Assembly: GCA_049317645.1 (NCBI GenBank)
Contig: JBMOHV010000034.1
Coordinates: 1 to 20,001, forward strand
Direction: 5' to 3'
Length of the DNA stretch: 20,001 nucleotides
DNA from: SYHX01 sp049317645
GTDB lineage: Bacteria; Bacteroidota; Bacteroidia; UBA7662
Part shown: piece by piece, positions 1 through 7,188 of the stretch
Layout of the letters: the number at the start of each line of letters is the position of its first letter
Numbering within the stretch: position 1 is the first letter of the stretch
Position numbers and translations under genes: made by a program
The notes under the pieces: model-generated
What the model saw: only the letters and a program-made list of their open reading frames with translations
Database searches by the model: none
What the model was told of the DNA's origin: nothing

Positions 1-56
1 TAGGCGCCTCGCAGATTTTAGGCGCCTCGCAGGTTTTAGGCGCCTCGCAGGTTTTA
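1..56. repeat. 18-bp tandem repeat, three copies, reaching the window edge
   Basis: Three head-to-tail copies of an 18-bp unit, aggcgcctcgcaggtttt, lie at 2-19, 20-37 and 38-55. The first copy has one change (agatttt for aggtttt). Each unit contains the 8-bp palindrome AGGCGCCT. Position 1 is a t, as expected at the end of another unit, so the array probably continues to the left of the window. On the minus strand the unit reads TAA AAC CTG CGA GGC GCC. The stop codon of the Fur-family gene (54-56) is the TAA of the first unit, so in-frame TAA recurs at 36-38 and 18-20. There is no hairpin followed by a T-tract, so this is not a classical terminator. Function unknown. Confidence 0.85.
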
Positions 57-497
57 TTTCTGGGATTTCGAGCAGGTAGTGCAAAGACCTTCGGCGGTTA
101 GTTTCCAATCCCGAACCAGGTAACCCGTTGGCAAAACGGGCCAAGGCGGTTCCGAGGAGTCTACGCAATGGGTTGTGCCGCAAGAATCACATAGAAAGTG
201 AATGTGTCGGTGCTGGTGCTCGGTTGCATCGCAAACGGGGGGGCAAAGCGCATAGCAAGGGTTGGTCGTTCCTGCATTGATTTCATGGAGGATTCCGGCC
301 TGCATCAGGGAACGAAGGTTTCGGTACAGGGTGACCCGGTCGGTGTCATGGCCTAGCCTCTGACTTATTTGGGCCTGGGTAAGGGCCACGGAGGATTCAC
401 CCAAAACAAGAAGCAGGGCCCGTCGAAACGGGGTGGAACGAACCCCGTGCTGGCGGAGACGTTGGGCCGAATCAGCCGGCTTTGCGCTCGTTGTCAA
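54..497 (-). CDS. Fur-family metal-responsive transcriptional regulator
   Basis: A 147-residue protein with the two-part Fur layout: an N-terminal winged helix with recognition helix DRVTLYRNL (53-61) and a C-terminal metal-binding dimerisation part. Visible ligands are a His cluster HQHRHIH (94-100), CxxC at 103-106 and a second CxxC at 139-142. The two CxxC pairs match the structural zinc site of Fur/Zur proteins. Four further Cys (81, 85, 89, 111) are not typical. The dimerisation segment between the CxxC pairs is short, ending PTGYLVRDW. Start choice: there is no ATG in the N-terminal part; the first usable codon is TTG at 497, preceded by AGGGAG. The 5' end overlaps the upstream 65-residue gene by 26 bp, implying coupled translation. 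It is the last gene of an operon that carries a ZIP transporter, so zinc or another divalent metal is the likely signal. Fur, Zur and PerR cannot be separated from sequence alone. Confidence 0.88.
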   Translation of the reverse strand: MTTSAKPADSAQRLRQHGVRSTPFRRALLLVLGESSVALTQAQISQRLGHDTDRVTLYRNLRSLMQAGILHEINAGTTNPCYALCPPVCDATEHQHRHIHFLCDSCGTTHCVDSSEPPWPVLPTGYLVRDWKLTAEGLCTTCSKSQK

Positions 498-669
498 TGT
501 CTTTGTACGCTCCCTGGGTCGCGAAGAAGCTCATGGCGGCAATCAAACCACATAGCAGCAACATGTCGATATAGCTTAGACGCTGAGGTGCCATGATGGC
601 GGAAGCAACAATGTACCCGGTCCAAAGCAGGGTCAGGATGGTAAAGGCAACGGCCAGTTTAAAGTGCAT
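472..669 (-). CDS. Small two-helix membrane protein, unknown function
   Basis: A 65-residue protein starting at ATG 669. It has two hydrophobic stretches, roughly 5-26 and 33-55, separated by a short polar turn (APQRLS), and a charged tail ending NERKAG. This predicts a hairpin in the inner membrane. I recognise no family motif. Evidence that it is real: a clean ATG start 42 bp after the SDR stop, amphipathic membrane organisation, and a 26-bp overlap with the Fur-family gene in the same direction, so a ribosome leaving this gene could restart on the regulator's TTG. Its position suggests expression with the ZIP, SDR and Fur genes; a role in metal handling would be a guess. Confidence 0.65.
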   Translation of the reverse strand: MHFKLAVAFTILTLLWTGYIVASAIMAPQRLSYIDMLLLCGLIAAMSFFATQGAYKDIDNERKAG

Positions 670-711
670 GGCGTAGGGTTAGGGCGCTTAATTTTGATGG
701 TCAAAGATAAA

Positions 712-1554
712 CTATTTGCGAGGCTTCATCGCCTCAAAGGCTTGTTTGATCATGGGCCTGGGCATCCATTGCACAAAGCGATTGAACTGACCGGCCATGA
801 GTCGCTCCCCACCGTCGATGGTAATACATCCACCTTGGATATACGAAGCCATGGGGCTCATCAAAAAGGCTGCGCACTGAGCCAGTTCCTCTGGCTTTCC
901 GTAACGACCCAGGGGTATGCCCCGTTTGTAGCTCTCCTCAATCGAAGGGTCGGGCATCAAGCGAGACCAAGCGCCTTCGGTCGGAAAGGGACCGGGAGCG
1001 ATGGCATTGAGCCGAATGCCGTAGGTGGACCATTCAACGGCCAGGCTGTTGGTCATGGCCAGGACACCCGCTTTGGCACAGGCCGATGGAAGTACGAACG
1101 ATGACCCGGTCTCGGTATACGTTGTAACGATATTTATCACATTGCTGGAAGGCGTACCGGCTGCGATAATTCGCTGCCCAAATTCGAGGGTGCAGTGAAA
1201 AGTCCCTTTGAGAACAATATCTACAACGGCATTGAAGGCGTTGGGGCTCAAGTCTTCCGACGCGGACAAAAAATTCCCCGCCGCGTTGTTGACCAATCCG
1301 TCCACCACGCCCCATCGACGGGTTAACTCGTCAAACATGGCCCGCACTTGTTCCGGGTCCCTGACATCGCAGGGGATTGCAACAGCCCTCTCCCCCATGG
1401 CATCGGCCGCATCCTGAAGCGGTTGGGGCCGACGACCGCACAGGGCCACATGCGCACCCAATTGATGGAAGTAGGTGGCCATGGCCAACCCCAGTCCGCT
1501 GCCGCCACCGGTCACGAGGATATGCCGGTCTTTGAGGGTGTCTTCTTGGAACAT
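712..1554 (-). CDS. 2,4-dienoyl-CoA reductase-type short-chain dehydrogenase
   Basis: A 280-residue Rossmann-fold oxidoreductase, cytosolic. The nucleotide-binding glycine motif TGGGSGLG is at 15-22 and NNAAGNF at 89-95. The classical SDR YxxxK is absent: the position reads SACAK. Instead there is a Tyr at 146 and a Lys at 161, exactly 15 residues apart within TTYTETG...SACAK, the arrangement of mitochondrial 2,4-dienoyl-CoA reductase (DECR1), where Tyr199 and Lys214 act. The following region (AVEWSTYGIRLN, PGPFPTEGAWSRL, DGGERLMAGQFN) also matches DECR1-type enzymes. The expected reaction is NADPH-dependent reduction of 2,4-dienoyl-CoA during beta-oxidation of unsaturated fatty acids. It lies 36 bp after the ZIP gene and 42 bp before the small membrane gene. 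Other SDR substrates cannot be excluded, but the active-site layout favours an acyl-CoA. Confidence 0.87.
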   Translation of the reverse strand: MFQEDTLKDRHILVTGGGSGLGLAMATYFHQLGAHVALCGRRPQPLQDAADAMGERAVAIPCDVRDPEQVRAMFDELTRRWGVVDGLVNNAAGNFLSASEDLSPNAFNAVVDIVLKGTFHCTLEFGQRIIAAGTPSSNVINIVTTYTETGSSFVLPSACAKAGVLAMTNSLAVEWSTYGIRLNAIAPGPFPTEGAWSRLMPDPSIEESYKRGIPLGRYGKPEELAQCAAFLMSPMASYIQGGCITIDGGERLMAGQFNRFVQWMPRPMIKQAFEAMKPRK

Positions 1555-1590
1555 GATCTTGAATTTTTTGGTGGGGGTTATGGAATAAAC

Positions 1591-2418
1591 TTAGGCGCCA
1601 TGACCCATGGCATAGGCTACCAAAGCACCCAAGAGGGCACCGATGGCTTGCCAGGGCTTGAGGCGATGATTTTGACTGCTTTCGTAAAGGATGGTCGAGG
1701 CAATCTGAAGAAAGGAACCCGTTGCCACGGCCATCAGCGCGTGCAATATCTCTCGACTGCCTTCTCCGGCCTGGCCCATGCTTTGGCCCAAAAACATGCC
1801 CAGAGGGGTCATCGAAGCGACCACAATCACCGAAACCCAAATCAGCAGGGGTCGGGCCTTTTCCTGTATCATCAAGGCGGTCAACGCAAAAGTGGTAGGG
1901 GCCTTGTGCAACAAAATTCCTAGCAAGAGTGGACTCCAAAAAGTAGCCGAACTTCGGAGGGTGGCCGACCCTGCCAAAGGAAGTCCTTCCACCAAGCCGT
2001 GCAGGGAAAGGCTAAGGATAAGACCCCAATAGCGAACCGAACCCACCCGAAAGGAACCTCCCTGGGCCGATGAATCCCGGTGTTGGGTTGACTTGTCATC
2101 CATCGGATGAATCGGATGATCGCAGTGATGATCGTGACCGCTGTGCAGGTGACCGTGCTCAATTCCTGCCGAGAATTTCTCGAGCATCCATTGCATAAAA
2201 AAACCGGCAAGCAACCAAAGGTTTTCGTTGGGATGACCGTAGGAGAGGACCTCCGGGAGCAAGTGCAGGATGGCGGTGCTGAACAAAAGTCCGCCACAAA
2301 AGGTCAACAACCAACGAAAAACGGCGGGCGAGCCGTGGACTCTGCCTCCGATGGCAAGCCATCCACCCAAAAGTCCGGAGGCAAGCAGGGCTAAACCGAC
2401 AGCAAACAGAGAATTCAT
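1591..2418 (-). CDS. ZIP-family divalent metal transporter
   Basis: A 275-residue multi-pass inner-membrane protein that imports divalent metal, typically zinc, in the ZIP family. The paired metal-binding helices are visible: H140 and E144 in LHGLVEGLPL, and HKAP at 171-174. The glutamate that often follows (HKxPE) is Thr here. A histidine-rich cytoplasmic loop spans 88-104 with eight His, between the third and fourth predicted helices, as expected for ZIP. About eight hydrophobic segments can be counted. I chose ATG 2418; a TTG two codons upstream (2424) lies inside a small tandem repeat and is less likely. The gene is 48 bp after the PAP2 gene and in an operon with a Fur-family regulator, consistent with metal-controlled expression. 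Confidence 0.88.
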   Translation of the reverse strand: MNSLFAVGLALLASGLLGGWLAIGGRVHGSPAVFRWLLTFCGGLLFSTAILHLLPEVLSYGHPNENLWLLAGFFMQWMLEKFSAGIEHGHLHSGHDHHCDHPIHPMDDKSTQHRDSSAQGGSFRVGSVRYWGLILSLSLHGLVEGLPLAGSATLRSSATFWSPLLLGILLHKAPTTFALTALMIQEKARPLLIWVSVIVVASMTPLGMFLGQSMGQAGEGSREILHALMAVATGSFLQIASTILYESSQNHRLKPWQAIGALLGALVAYAMGHGA

Positions 2419-2419
2419 G

Positions 2420-2446
2420 GGCAATGGATGATAGGCAATGGATGAT
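2420..2446. repeat. Two-copy 14-bp tandem repeat between the PAP2 and ZIP genes
   Basis: The 13-mer ggcaatggatgat occurs at 2420-2432 and again at 2434-2446, period 14. It fills most of the spacer between the PAP2 stop codon and the ZIP ATG. On the coding (minus) strand each copy contains a TTG, one of which is in frame with ZIP. It may be a recent replication-slippage duplication that altered the leader length. Confidence 0.7.
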
Positions 2447-2466
2447 GGGCTAGGAGGGATGGTTTT

Positions 2467-3105
2467 TTAGCCTTCCCGACGTAGAAGAAGGGCTACCGAA
2501 GCACAAAATAAACCAACCAGGGCTCCTACCAATACGTCGCCTGGAAAATGAACCCCTACTCGAATTTGGGCGATGCAAACAAGCCCGGCCCATACCGAAC
2601 CAATCCACAGCCCGGCCTTGCCCCAACGGGCACGCAATGCCCATCCCAGAGCCCAAGCCAAGGCAAAATGATTGGCCGCGTGGGATGATACAAAACCATA
2701 ACCCGAACCGCAAGTCACCCGGATTTGGCATTCGGCCGCGGTCAGCGGGTGTCGGCAAGGTCGGTCTCTTTGAACCAGGGGTTTGATAAGGCTCGAGGAT
2801 ACTTGATCGCTCAAGGCAACGGACACCACCAATACCAAAATCAAATTGAAGGGTCGTTCCACTTTGGATCGAAAAACCCACAGGAGCAAAACGGCGTAGA
2901 GGGGCAGCCAGGTCCCGGGGGTTCGAAAGAGGATGGCGATTGAATCCACCAGGCCCCATCCTTGCGGGTGATTAATCCATCCAAACCCATGCCGCTCCCA
3001 TGCGGGTGGTTGCTCCAAATAACCAGCCAGGGCAAAAAAAATCAAGCCCAAAGCAAGTGACAATCCACTCAGAATTAGAAACTTATAACTTGAATACAGG
3101 TTCAT
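2467..3105 (-). CDS. PAP2-family membrane phosphatase
   Basis: A 212-residue integral membrane phosphatase of the type 2 phosphatidic acid phosphatase superfamily. The three catalytic motifs are in order: K108-x6-R115-P116 (KPLVQRDRP), SSHAANH with the catalytic-site His at 142, and a third motif IRVGVHFPGD with the nucleophile His186 and Asp190. The SR that usually opens the third motif reads AQ here. Six hydrophobic helices fit the family. Known substrates of such proteins are lipid phosphates, including undecaprenyl pyrophosphate and lipid A or phosphatidylglycerol phosphates; the sequence does not decide between them. The active site would face the periplasm. The start ATG 3105 is 4 bp from the methyltransferase stop, so the two are co-transcribed. 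Confidence 0.88.
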   Translation of the reverse strand: MNLYSSYKFLILSGLSLALGLIFFALAGYLEQPPAWERHGFGWINHPQGWGLVDSIAILFRTPGTWLPLYAVLLLWVFRSKVERPFNLILVLVVSVALSDQVSSSLIKPLVQRDRPCRHPLTAAECQIRVTCGSGYGFVSSHAANHFALAWALGWALRARWGKAGLWIGSVWAGLVCIAQIRVGVHFPGDVLVGALVGLFCASVALLLRREG

Positions 3106-3109
3106 TGCC

Positions 3110-3940
3110 CTAAGATCTCGGTTGGCCGTTCATGGGTTTTTGAGCGAGCCAAATGCAACGAGACCCGGCTTCGGACTCCGGTCGAAGATCGTAATGGGTC
3201 CATCGTTGGACGGGGCTGAAACCGGCAAGAAGTAGCAGGTCCTCAAGGTCCTTGGGGCTGTAACAACGAACCATTTCAGTAAAGACCAGGGGATTTGGTC
3301 CGGATTCCCTGTTGAAATCTTCGATACGAATTTCTTTGAGGAGCCTGCCACCCACGACATCACGCTTCAAGTGAGCTCGAAAATTCGGAAAACTTTTGGA
3401 TTCGGAAGGAACCAAATGAGCCAAGGTATGCGCGGTATCAAAATAGTCCAGAACCACATAACCTCCATCGCGCAGGTGATGAAAGGCGTTTTGGAGAACC
3501 TTCAAATCGTCTTCGTCCTTCTCGAAATACCCCAGGGAGGTGAACAGGTTCACCACCAGGTCAAAGCGCCGATTCATGCGATGGGTCCGCATATCGCCGA
3601 CCTCAAAATCCAAAGACCCCAAGGCCGCTACGTCCCTTTCGTTGGCCATGGTGCGGGCCCTCTCTATTAGCCGAGGCGAAAGGTCCAAACCGGTTACTCG
3701 GTATCCCAAATCGGCCAAAGAATTGGTGTGCCTGCCCCAACCACAGCCCAGATCCAAAACCTCGGCCTGTTCCGGAAGAGGGATTTGGCTGGTCAAATGC
3801 TTGACAAAAGCTTTGGCCTCTGTGAGATCGCGATGGTCGTAGAGGGTTTCGTAATAGGGGCTGTTAAACCAATCGAGGAACCAATCACGGTTCGACCATT
3901 CGCTGGAAGGGGGGGGTGTGGGGGAAGGGCTTAGGGGCAT
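3110..3940 (-). CDS. Class I SAM-dependent methyltransferase
   Basis: A 276-residue soluble methyltransferase. Motif I is VLDLGCGWGRH (61-71), motif II GLDLS (84-88), motif III VGDMR (114-118) and motif IV DLVVNLFTSLGYF (127-139), the seven-strand Rossmann SAM fold. The N-terminal 15 residues are Pro/Ser-rich and low-complexity. The segment around WFNSPYYETLYDHRD (24-38) resembles the N-terminus of a common Bacteroidota methyltransferase group annotated only by domain. The substrate is unknown. ATG 3940 overlaps the stop codon region of the upstream secreted EEP gene by 10 bp, indicating translational coupling. Downstream PAP2 follows after 4 bp. A small-molecule or lipid substrate would fit the neighbours but is not shown. 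Confidence 0.85.
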   Translation of the reverse strand: MPLSPSPTPPPSSEWSNRDWFLDWFNSPYYETLYDHRDLTEAKAFVKHLTSQIPLPEQAEVLDLGCGWGRHTNSLADLGYRVTGLDLSPRLIERARTMANERDVAALGSLDFEVGDMRTHRMNRRFDLVVNLFTSLGYFEKDEDDLKVLQNAFHHLRDGGYVVLDYFDTAHTLAHLVPSESKSFPNFRAHLKRDVVGGRLLKEIRIEDFNRESGPNPLVFTEMVRCYSPKDLEDLLLLAGFSPVQRWTHYDLRPESEAGSRCIWLAQKPMNGQPRS

Positions 3941-5001
3941 GAAGGGCAGCGAAGGTATAATAGCACCGGCAAATGGTCGCTAGGTCCTCCCAGATATCGA
4001 TTGCCGGCGTAGGTACGAAAAGGATAACCTTTGAATTTGCCATCCTGCTGTCGAAGATTGGGAAGGTCGACTGTGGTCGCTGAACCGGGGATATAATAGG
4101 GCATGGACCCCGTTAGCGGACGATTTTTGAGGGCCTTGCTGAGTATAATTTGGTCCAGCCATTCCCAGCGATCCTGGTAGCAATAAGAACCTCCAGCCAT
4201 CCCGGCCATCGGATGAAACAAACCACGGCTGGCCGTGCTGTCAGCACCCAAAATCAATCGTATGCTCAAATCCTGGGGGGTATCGTTGAAATCACCAAGC
4301 AAAACAACCAAGCAACGATCACTGCCCCCGTAACGGGCGTAGAGGCTATCCACGATTTGCCTCGATTGGCGTGCTGCTGCGTAGCGATTGGGCGCGGATT
4401 TTTCGTTGCCGCCCCGACGGGATGGCCAGTGATTTACAAGAAAATGAAGGGTGTCTCCGCTGGATAAGCGCCCACTGACGACCAAGATGGGTCGGGTTGG
4501 GGGCAAGGTATCCCCCGGTAAGTCGATGACTTTGTCTTCTCGGGCAAAGGGTTTGAACAAAGACTTGTTGTAAAGAAGGGCCACATCAATACCCCTCGCG
4601 TCTTTGGAATCGGCGTAGACAAAGCCTAAGTTGCTCTTGCGAAGGGGGGGCTGACGCAACAAATCGGTTAATACATTTTGATTTTCAATTTCACAGAGCC
4701 CCAGAAAATCAGGAACCATCCCACGATTCATTTGAGCGATGATGCCAGAAATTTGACCTAATTTTTGGTAGTAACGGGCTTCACCCCAGGCGAGGGAGGC
4801 CGTGGGCAGAAAGTCTTGATCGTCGGTGGCGGGGTCGTCCAAGGTGTCAAAAAGATTTTCGACGTTGTAATGTCCCATGCTCAAATCCCGACCTGCTGGC
4901 TTTTTGACCTTTCCTTTGTTTTGGGCCTGAAGGGTTGAAAGAAAGGCCATCGTGGTAGAAAGGACCAGCACGAGAGCCCAGCAGAGGTTGCGATATTTCA
5001 T
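3931..5001 (-). CDS. Secreted endonuclease/exonuclease/phosphatase (EEP) family protein
   Basis: A 356-residue exported protein. The N-terminus (1-27, ending LSTLQAQ) is a Sec signal peptide with a probable cleavage site after AQA or Q27. The EEP (DNase I-like) catalytic residues are all present: YNVENLFD (45-52, metal-site Asn47), CEIEN (103-107, Glu104), GIDVAL (137-142), VNHWPSRRGG (189-198, His191), GDFND (236-240) and the terminal SDHLPV (341-346). Family members cleave phosphodiester bonds in nucleic acids or phosphate from small molecules; the substrate is not determined. The YNVENLFDT opening is typical of Bacteroidota extracellular members. It is first in the seven-gene minus-strand run, divergent from ppk1. 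Confidence 0.9.
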   Translation of the reverse strand: MKYRNLCWALVLVLSTTMAFLSTLQAQNKGKVKKPAGRDLSMGHYNVENLFDTLDDPATDDQDFLPTASLAWGEARYYQKLGQISGIIAQMNRGMVPDFLGLCEIENQNVLTDLLRQPPLRKSNLGFVYADSKDARGIDVALLYNKSLFKPFAREDKVIDLPGDTLPPTRPILVVSGRLSSGDTLHFLVNHWPSRRGGNEKSAPNRYAAARQSRQIVDSLYARYGGSDRCLVVLLGDFNDTPQDLSIRLILGADSTASRGLFHPMAGMAGGSYCYQDRWEWLDQIILSKALKNRPLTGSMPYYIPGSATTVDLPNLRQQDGKFKGYPFRTYAGNRYLGGPSDHLPVLLYLRCPSCP

Positions 5002-5069
5002 GTTAACTTTTATTAAACGACCTAGAAATCAACCGAAAGGTATTTATTATTGAGGAAATTACGCCCCTT
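5002..5069. promoter_or_regulatory. Divergent intergenic region between the EEP operon and ppk1
   Basis: This 68-bp spacer must hold the promoters of both the minus-strand operon and ppk1-ppx unless they lie in coding DNA. It is AT-rich compared with the flanks. On the minus strand TACCTTTC (5035-5042) matches the Bacteroidota -7 consensus TAnnTTTG at 7 of 8 positions overall, 33 nt before the EEP ATG. On the plus strand TATTATTG (5045-5052) matches at 7 of 8, 17 nt before the ppk1 ATG. The two candidate elements are adjacent, so the promoters would compete. No convincing -33 box and no Pho-box-like repeats were seen. Confidence 0.4.
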
Positions 5070-7184
5070 ATGCCTCCAAACAGGACTGAACCTGCCGCGG
5101 CTCTCTTGATTCGAAAGTCCTGGGCGGGCCGAAGAATCGAATTGTACAACCGGGAAGTGTCGTGGTTGGAATTTAACGAAAGGGTCTTGCTTGAGGCCGA
5201 GAACAGCCAGGTGCCTCTGGGGGAACGGCTTCAGTTCATGTCCATTTTTTCGTCCAATATGGACGAATTTTTTCGGGTCCGTGTTGCAAACCAGCATCGG
5301 CTTATGCATTTGGACAAAGAACAATTGCGAAAGCTGGATTTTCATCCCCACCGGGTCTTGTCCGTCATTCATGACCAGGCCCAGGCCCTTCAGCAACGTT
5401 TTGAATTGCTTTTTGAGCAGCGGATTCTTCCGGAATTGGAACATAACGGCGTGGTCATCAGCAACGAAATCAACTTACCGGCGGTTTTTCGTAACAAAGC
5501 ACACACGTTTTTCAAGGAAAGCATCCAACCTTATCTGAACCCCATCCTCCTCGACCAAAAAACCAGACCGCTTCGATTGCGGGATTCCTATCTCTACCTA
5601 GCCCTCAAAATCAAGCGACGGATACGTTCGGAGACCTCGGATTATGCCTTGTTGGAATTGCCTGTTCGCTACGCTCAGCGTTTTTATTCGCTGGGTAACC
5701 TGGATGGCCGGGAGTATTTGCTTTTTATCGATGATTTAGTCCGTATGCATCTGAACGATGTGTTTGCGTCCATGAATCCCGAAAGCGTGGAGGCTTTTAC
5801 GATCAAAATGACGCGGGACCAGGAGCTGGATTTGGACCAGGATTTGGGTCAATCGTTGTTGGACAAAATGAAATCGGGCCTGCGCAAAAGAGGGAAGGGG
5901 GACCCCGTTCGATTTATCTACGACCGCCAAATGCCGGATGATTTGCTGCGTTTTTTGGTTCGAAAATGGAGACTAAAGGCATCAAGTCTTATCGCGGGTG
6001 GTCGCTATCATAATTTCAAAGATTTACGTCAGATCCCATTGGCTGGTCGGGATGCCTTGTTTTATCCGCTCTGGGAATCGGTATCGCCCGGCGCATGGTC
6101 GGAGCGTCATACCTTGTTTAGGGCGATTCGTGAAAAGGACCGATTGTTGCATCACCCCTACCATCCGTACGATACGGTCCTCAAATTTTTGAGGGAAGCA
6201 GCCTTGGATCCGGATGTTCGAAAAATAGAAATCACGCTGTATCGACTGGCCACGATTTCCTCGGTCGTACGGTCCTTGATTACGGCCGCCTTGAACGGCA
6301 AAAAAGTCATTGCAGTGGTCGAAATCCAAGCTCGCTTTGACGAAGAAAACAATATGTACTGGGCCGAGAAATTGCAAGAAGCGGGGGCCGTTGTTCATTA
6401 CGGTTTGGAAGGCTTCAAGATTCACTGCAAAATGTGTTTGGTGACCCGTCGTGAAAAAGGCCGGGATATCCGTTATGCGCACATGAGTACAGGTAATTAC
6501 AATGCCCAGACCGCCAAGATTTATGCGGACGATTCGCTTTTGACAGCGCGACCTACCATCACTCAGGAGGTGAACAAAGTTTTTAGGTCGTTGTACCAAG
6601 GACGTTTGCATACTGCTTACCGTCATATCCTGGTGGCTCCCTACCGAATGCGAGATCCCCTCTTGGCTTGGATTGATTTTGAGATACGACGGGCCAAGGA
6701 AGGCAAACAAGCATGGATTTTTATCAAGTTAAATTCCTTGGTCGACGAAGCTTTGATTGCTGCCTTGTATCGAGCATCCCAGGCAGGCGTTGAGGTCCGT
6801 TGCCTTGTTCGGGGGATTTGTGCCCTGGTTCCTGGGGTTCCTGGCCTTAGTCAACATATTCGAGTGGTTTCCATCATTGATCGTTATTTGGAACATTCCC
6901 GGATCTATGCCTTTTGTCATGGTTCCAAACCCTTGGTTTACCTTTCATCGGCCGATTGGATGGCCCGTAACATGGATTACCGCGTCGAACTCGCATTTCC
7001 ATTGTTGGATAGGCGTTTGCAACAAGAGGTCCTGGATTTGCTAGAAATTCAATGGAACGACCGATCCAAGGCGCGCTGGCTCAACGGCGCGGATGCCAAC
7101 CGACTGGTAGGCGAAACCGAGGGTCCAAACAGTGGACTACGGGCCCAAGAAGCCTTTTTTGCTTACCTTCGTCAACAAAAATGA
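5070..7184 (+). CDS. ppk1: Polyphosphate kinase 1
   Basis: A 704-residue PPK1, close to the 688 of E. coli. It reversibly transfers the gamma-phosphate of ATP to a growing polyphosphate chain. The N domain begins with the family signature ELYNREVSWLEFNERVL (24-40). The C-terminal catalytic domains carry KIEITLYRLA (385-394, Arg392) and EIQARFDEENN (418-428, Arg422). They also carry the phosphorylated histidine in KIHCK (His452, equivalent to E. coli His435) and the second essential histidine in YLEHSRIY (His609, equivalent to His592). YAHMSTGNYNA (469-479) is also conserved. All catalytic residues I can check are present. ATG 5070 is preceded by GAGGAA about 12 nt upstream. ppx follows 4 bp after the stop. 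Confidence 0.97.
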   Translation: MPPNRTEPAAALLIRKSWAGRRIELYNREVSWLEFNERVLLEAENSQVPLGERLQFMSIFSSNMDEFFRVRVANQHRLMHLDKEQLRKLDFHPHRVLSVIHDQAQALQQRFELLFEQRILPELEHNGVVISNEINLPAVFRNKAHTFFKESIQPYLNPILLDQKTRPLRLRDSYLYLALKIKRRIRSETSDYALLELPVRYAQRFYSLGNLDGREYLLFIDDLVRMHLNDVFASMNPESVEAFTIKMTRDQELDLDQDLGQSLLDKMKSGLRKRGKGDPVRFIYDRQMPDDLLRFLVRKWRLKASSLIAGGRYHNFKDLRQIPLAGRDALFYPLWESVSPGAWSERHTLFRAIREKDRLLHHPYHPYDTVLKFLREAALDPDVRKIEITLYRLATISSVVRSLITAALNGKKVIAVVEIQARFDEENNMYWAEKLQEAGAVVHYGLEGFKIHCKMCLVTRREKGRDIRYAHMSTGNYNAQTAKIYADDSLLTARPTITQEVNKVFRSLYQGRLHTAYRHILVAPYRMRDPLLAWIDFEIRRAKEGKQAWIFIKLNSLVDEALIAALYRASQAGVEVRCLVRGICALVPGVPGLSQHIRVVSIIDRYLEHSRIYAFCHGSKPLVYLSSADWMARNMDYRVELAFPLLDRRLQQEVLDLLEIQWNDRSKARWLNGADANRLVGETEGPNSGLRAQEAFFAYLRQQK

Positions 7185-7188
7185 AGCC

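Noticed and set aside
1..56. The 18-bp array as a CRISPR array
   Set aside because: The units are directly adjacent with no spacers and are too short; no cas genes are present.
1331..1939. 202-codon open frame on the minus strand across the ZIP-SDR junction
   Set aside because: It is in a different frame over two recognised genes and is rich in Arg, Pro and Gly, as expected from an off-frame read.
6024..6710. 228-codon open frame antisense to ppk1
   Set aside because: It lies wholly within the clearly conserved ppk1 catalytic region and its translation has no recognisable motif; long antisense frames are common at this base composition.
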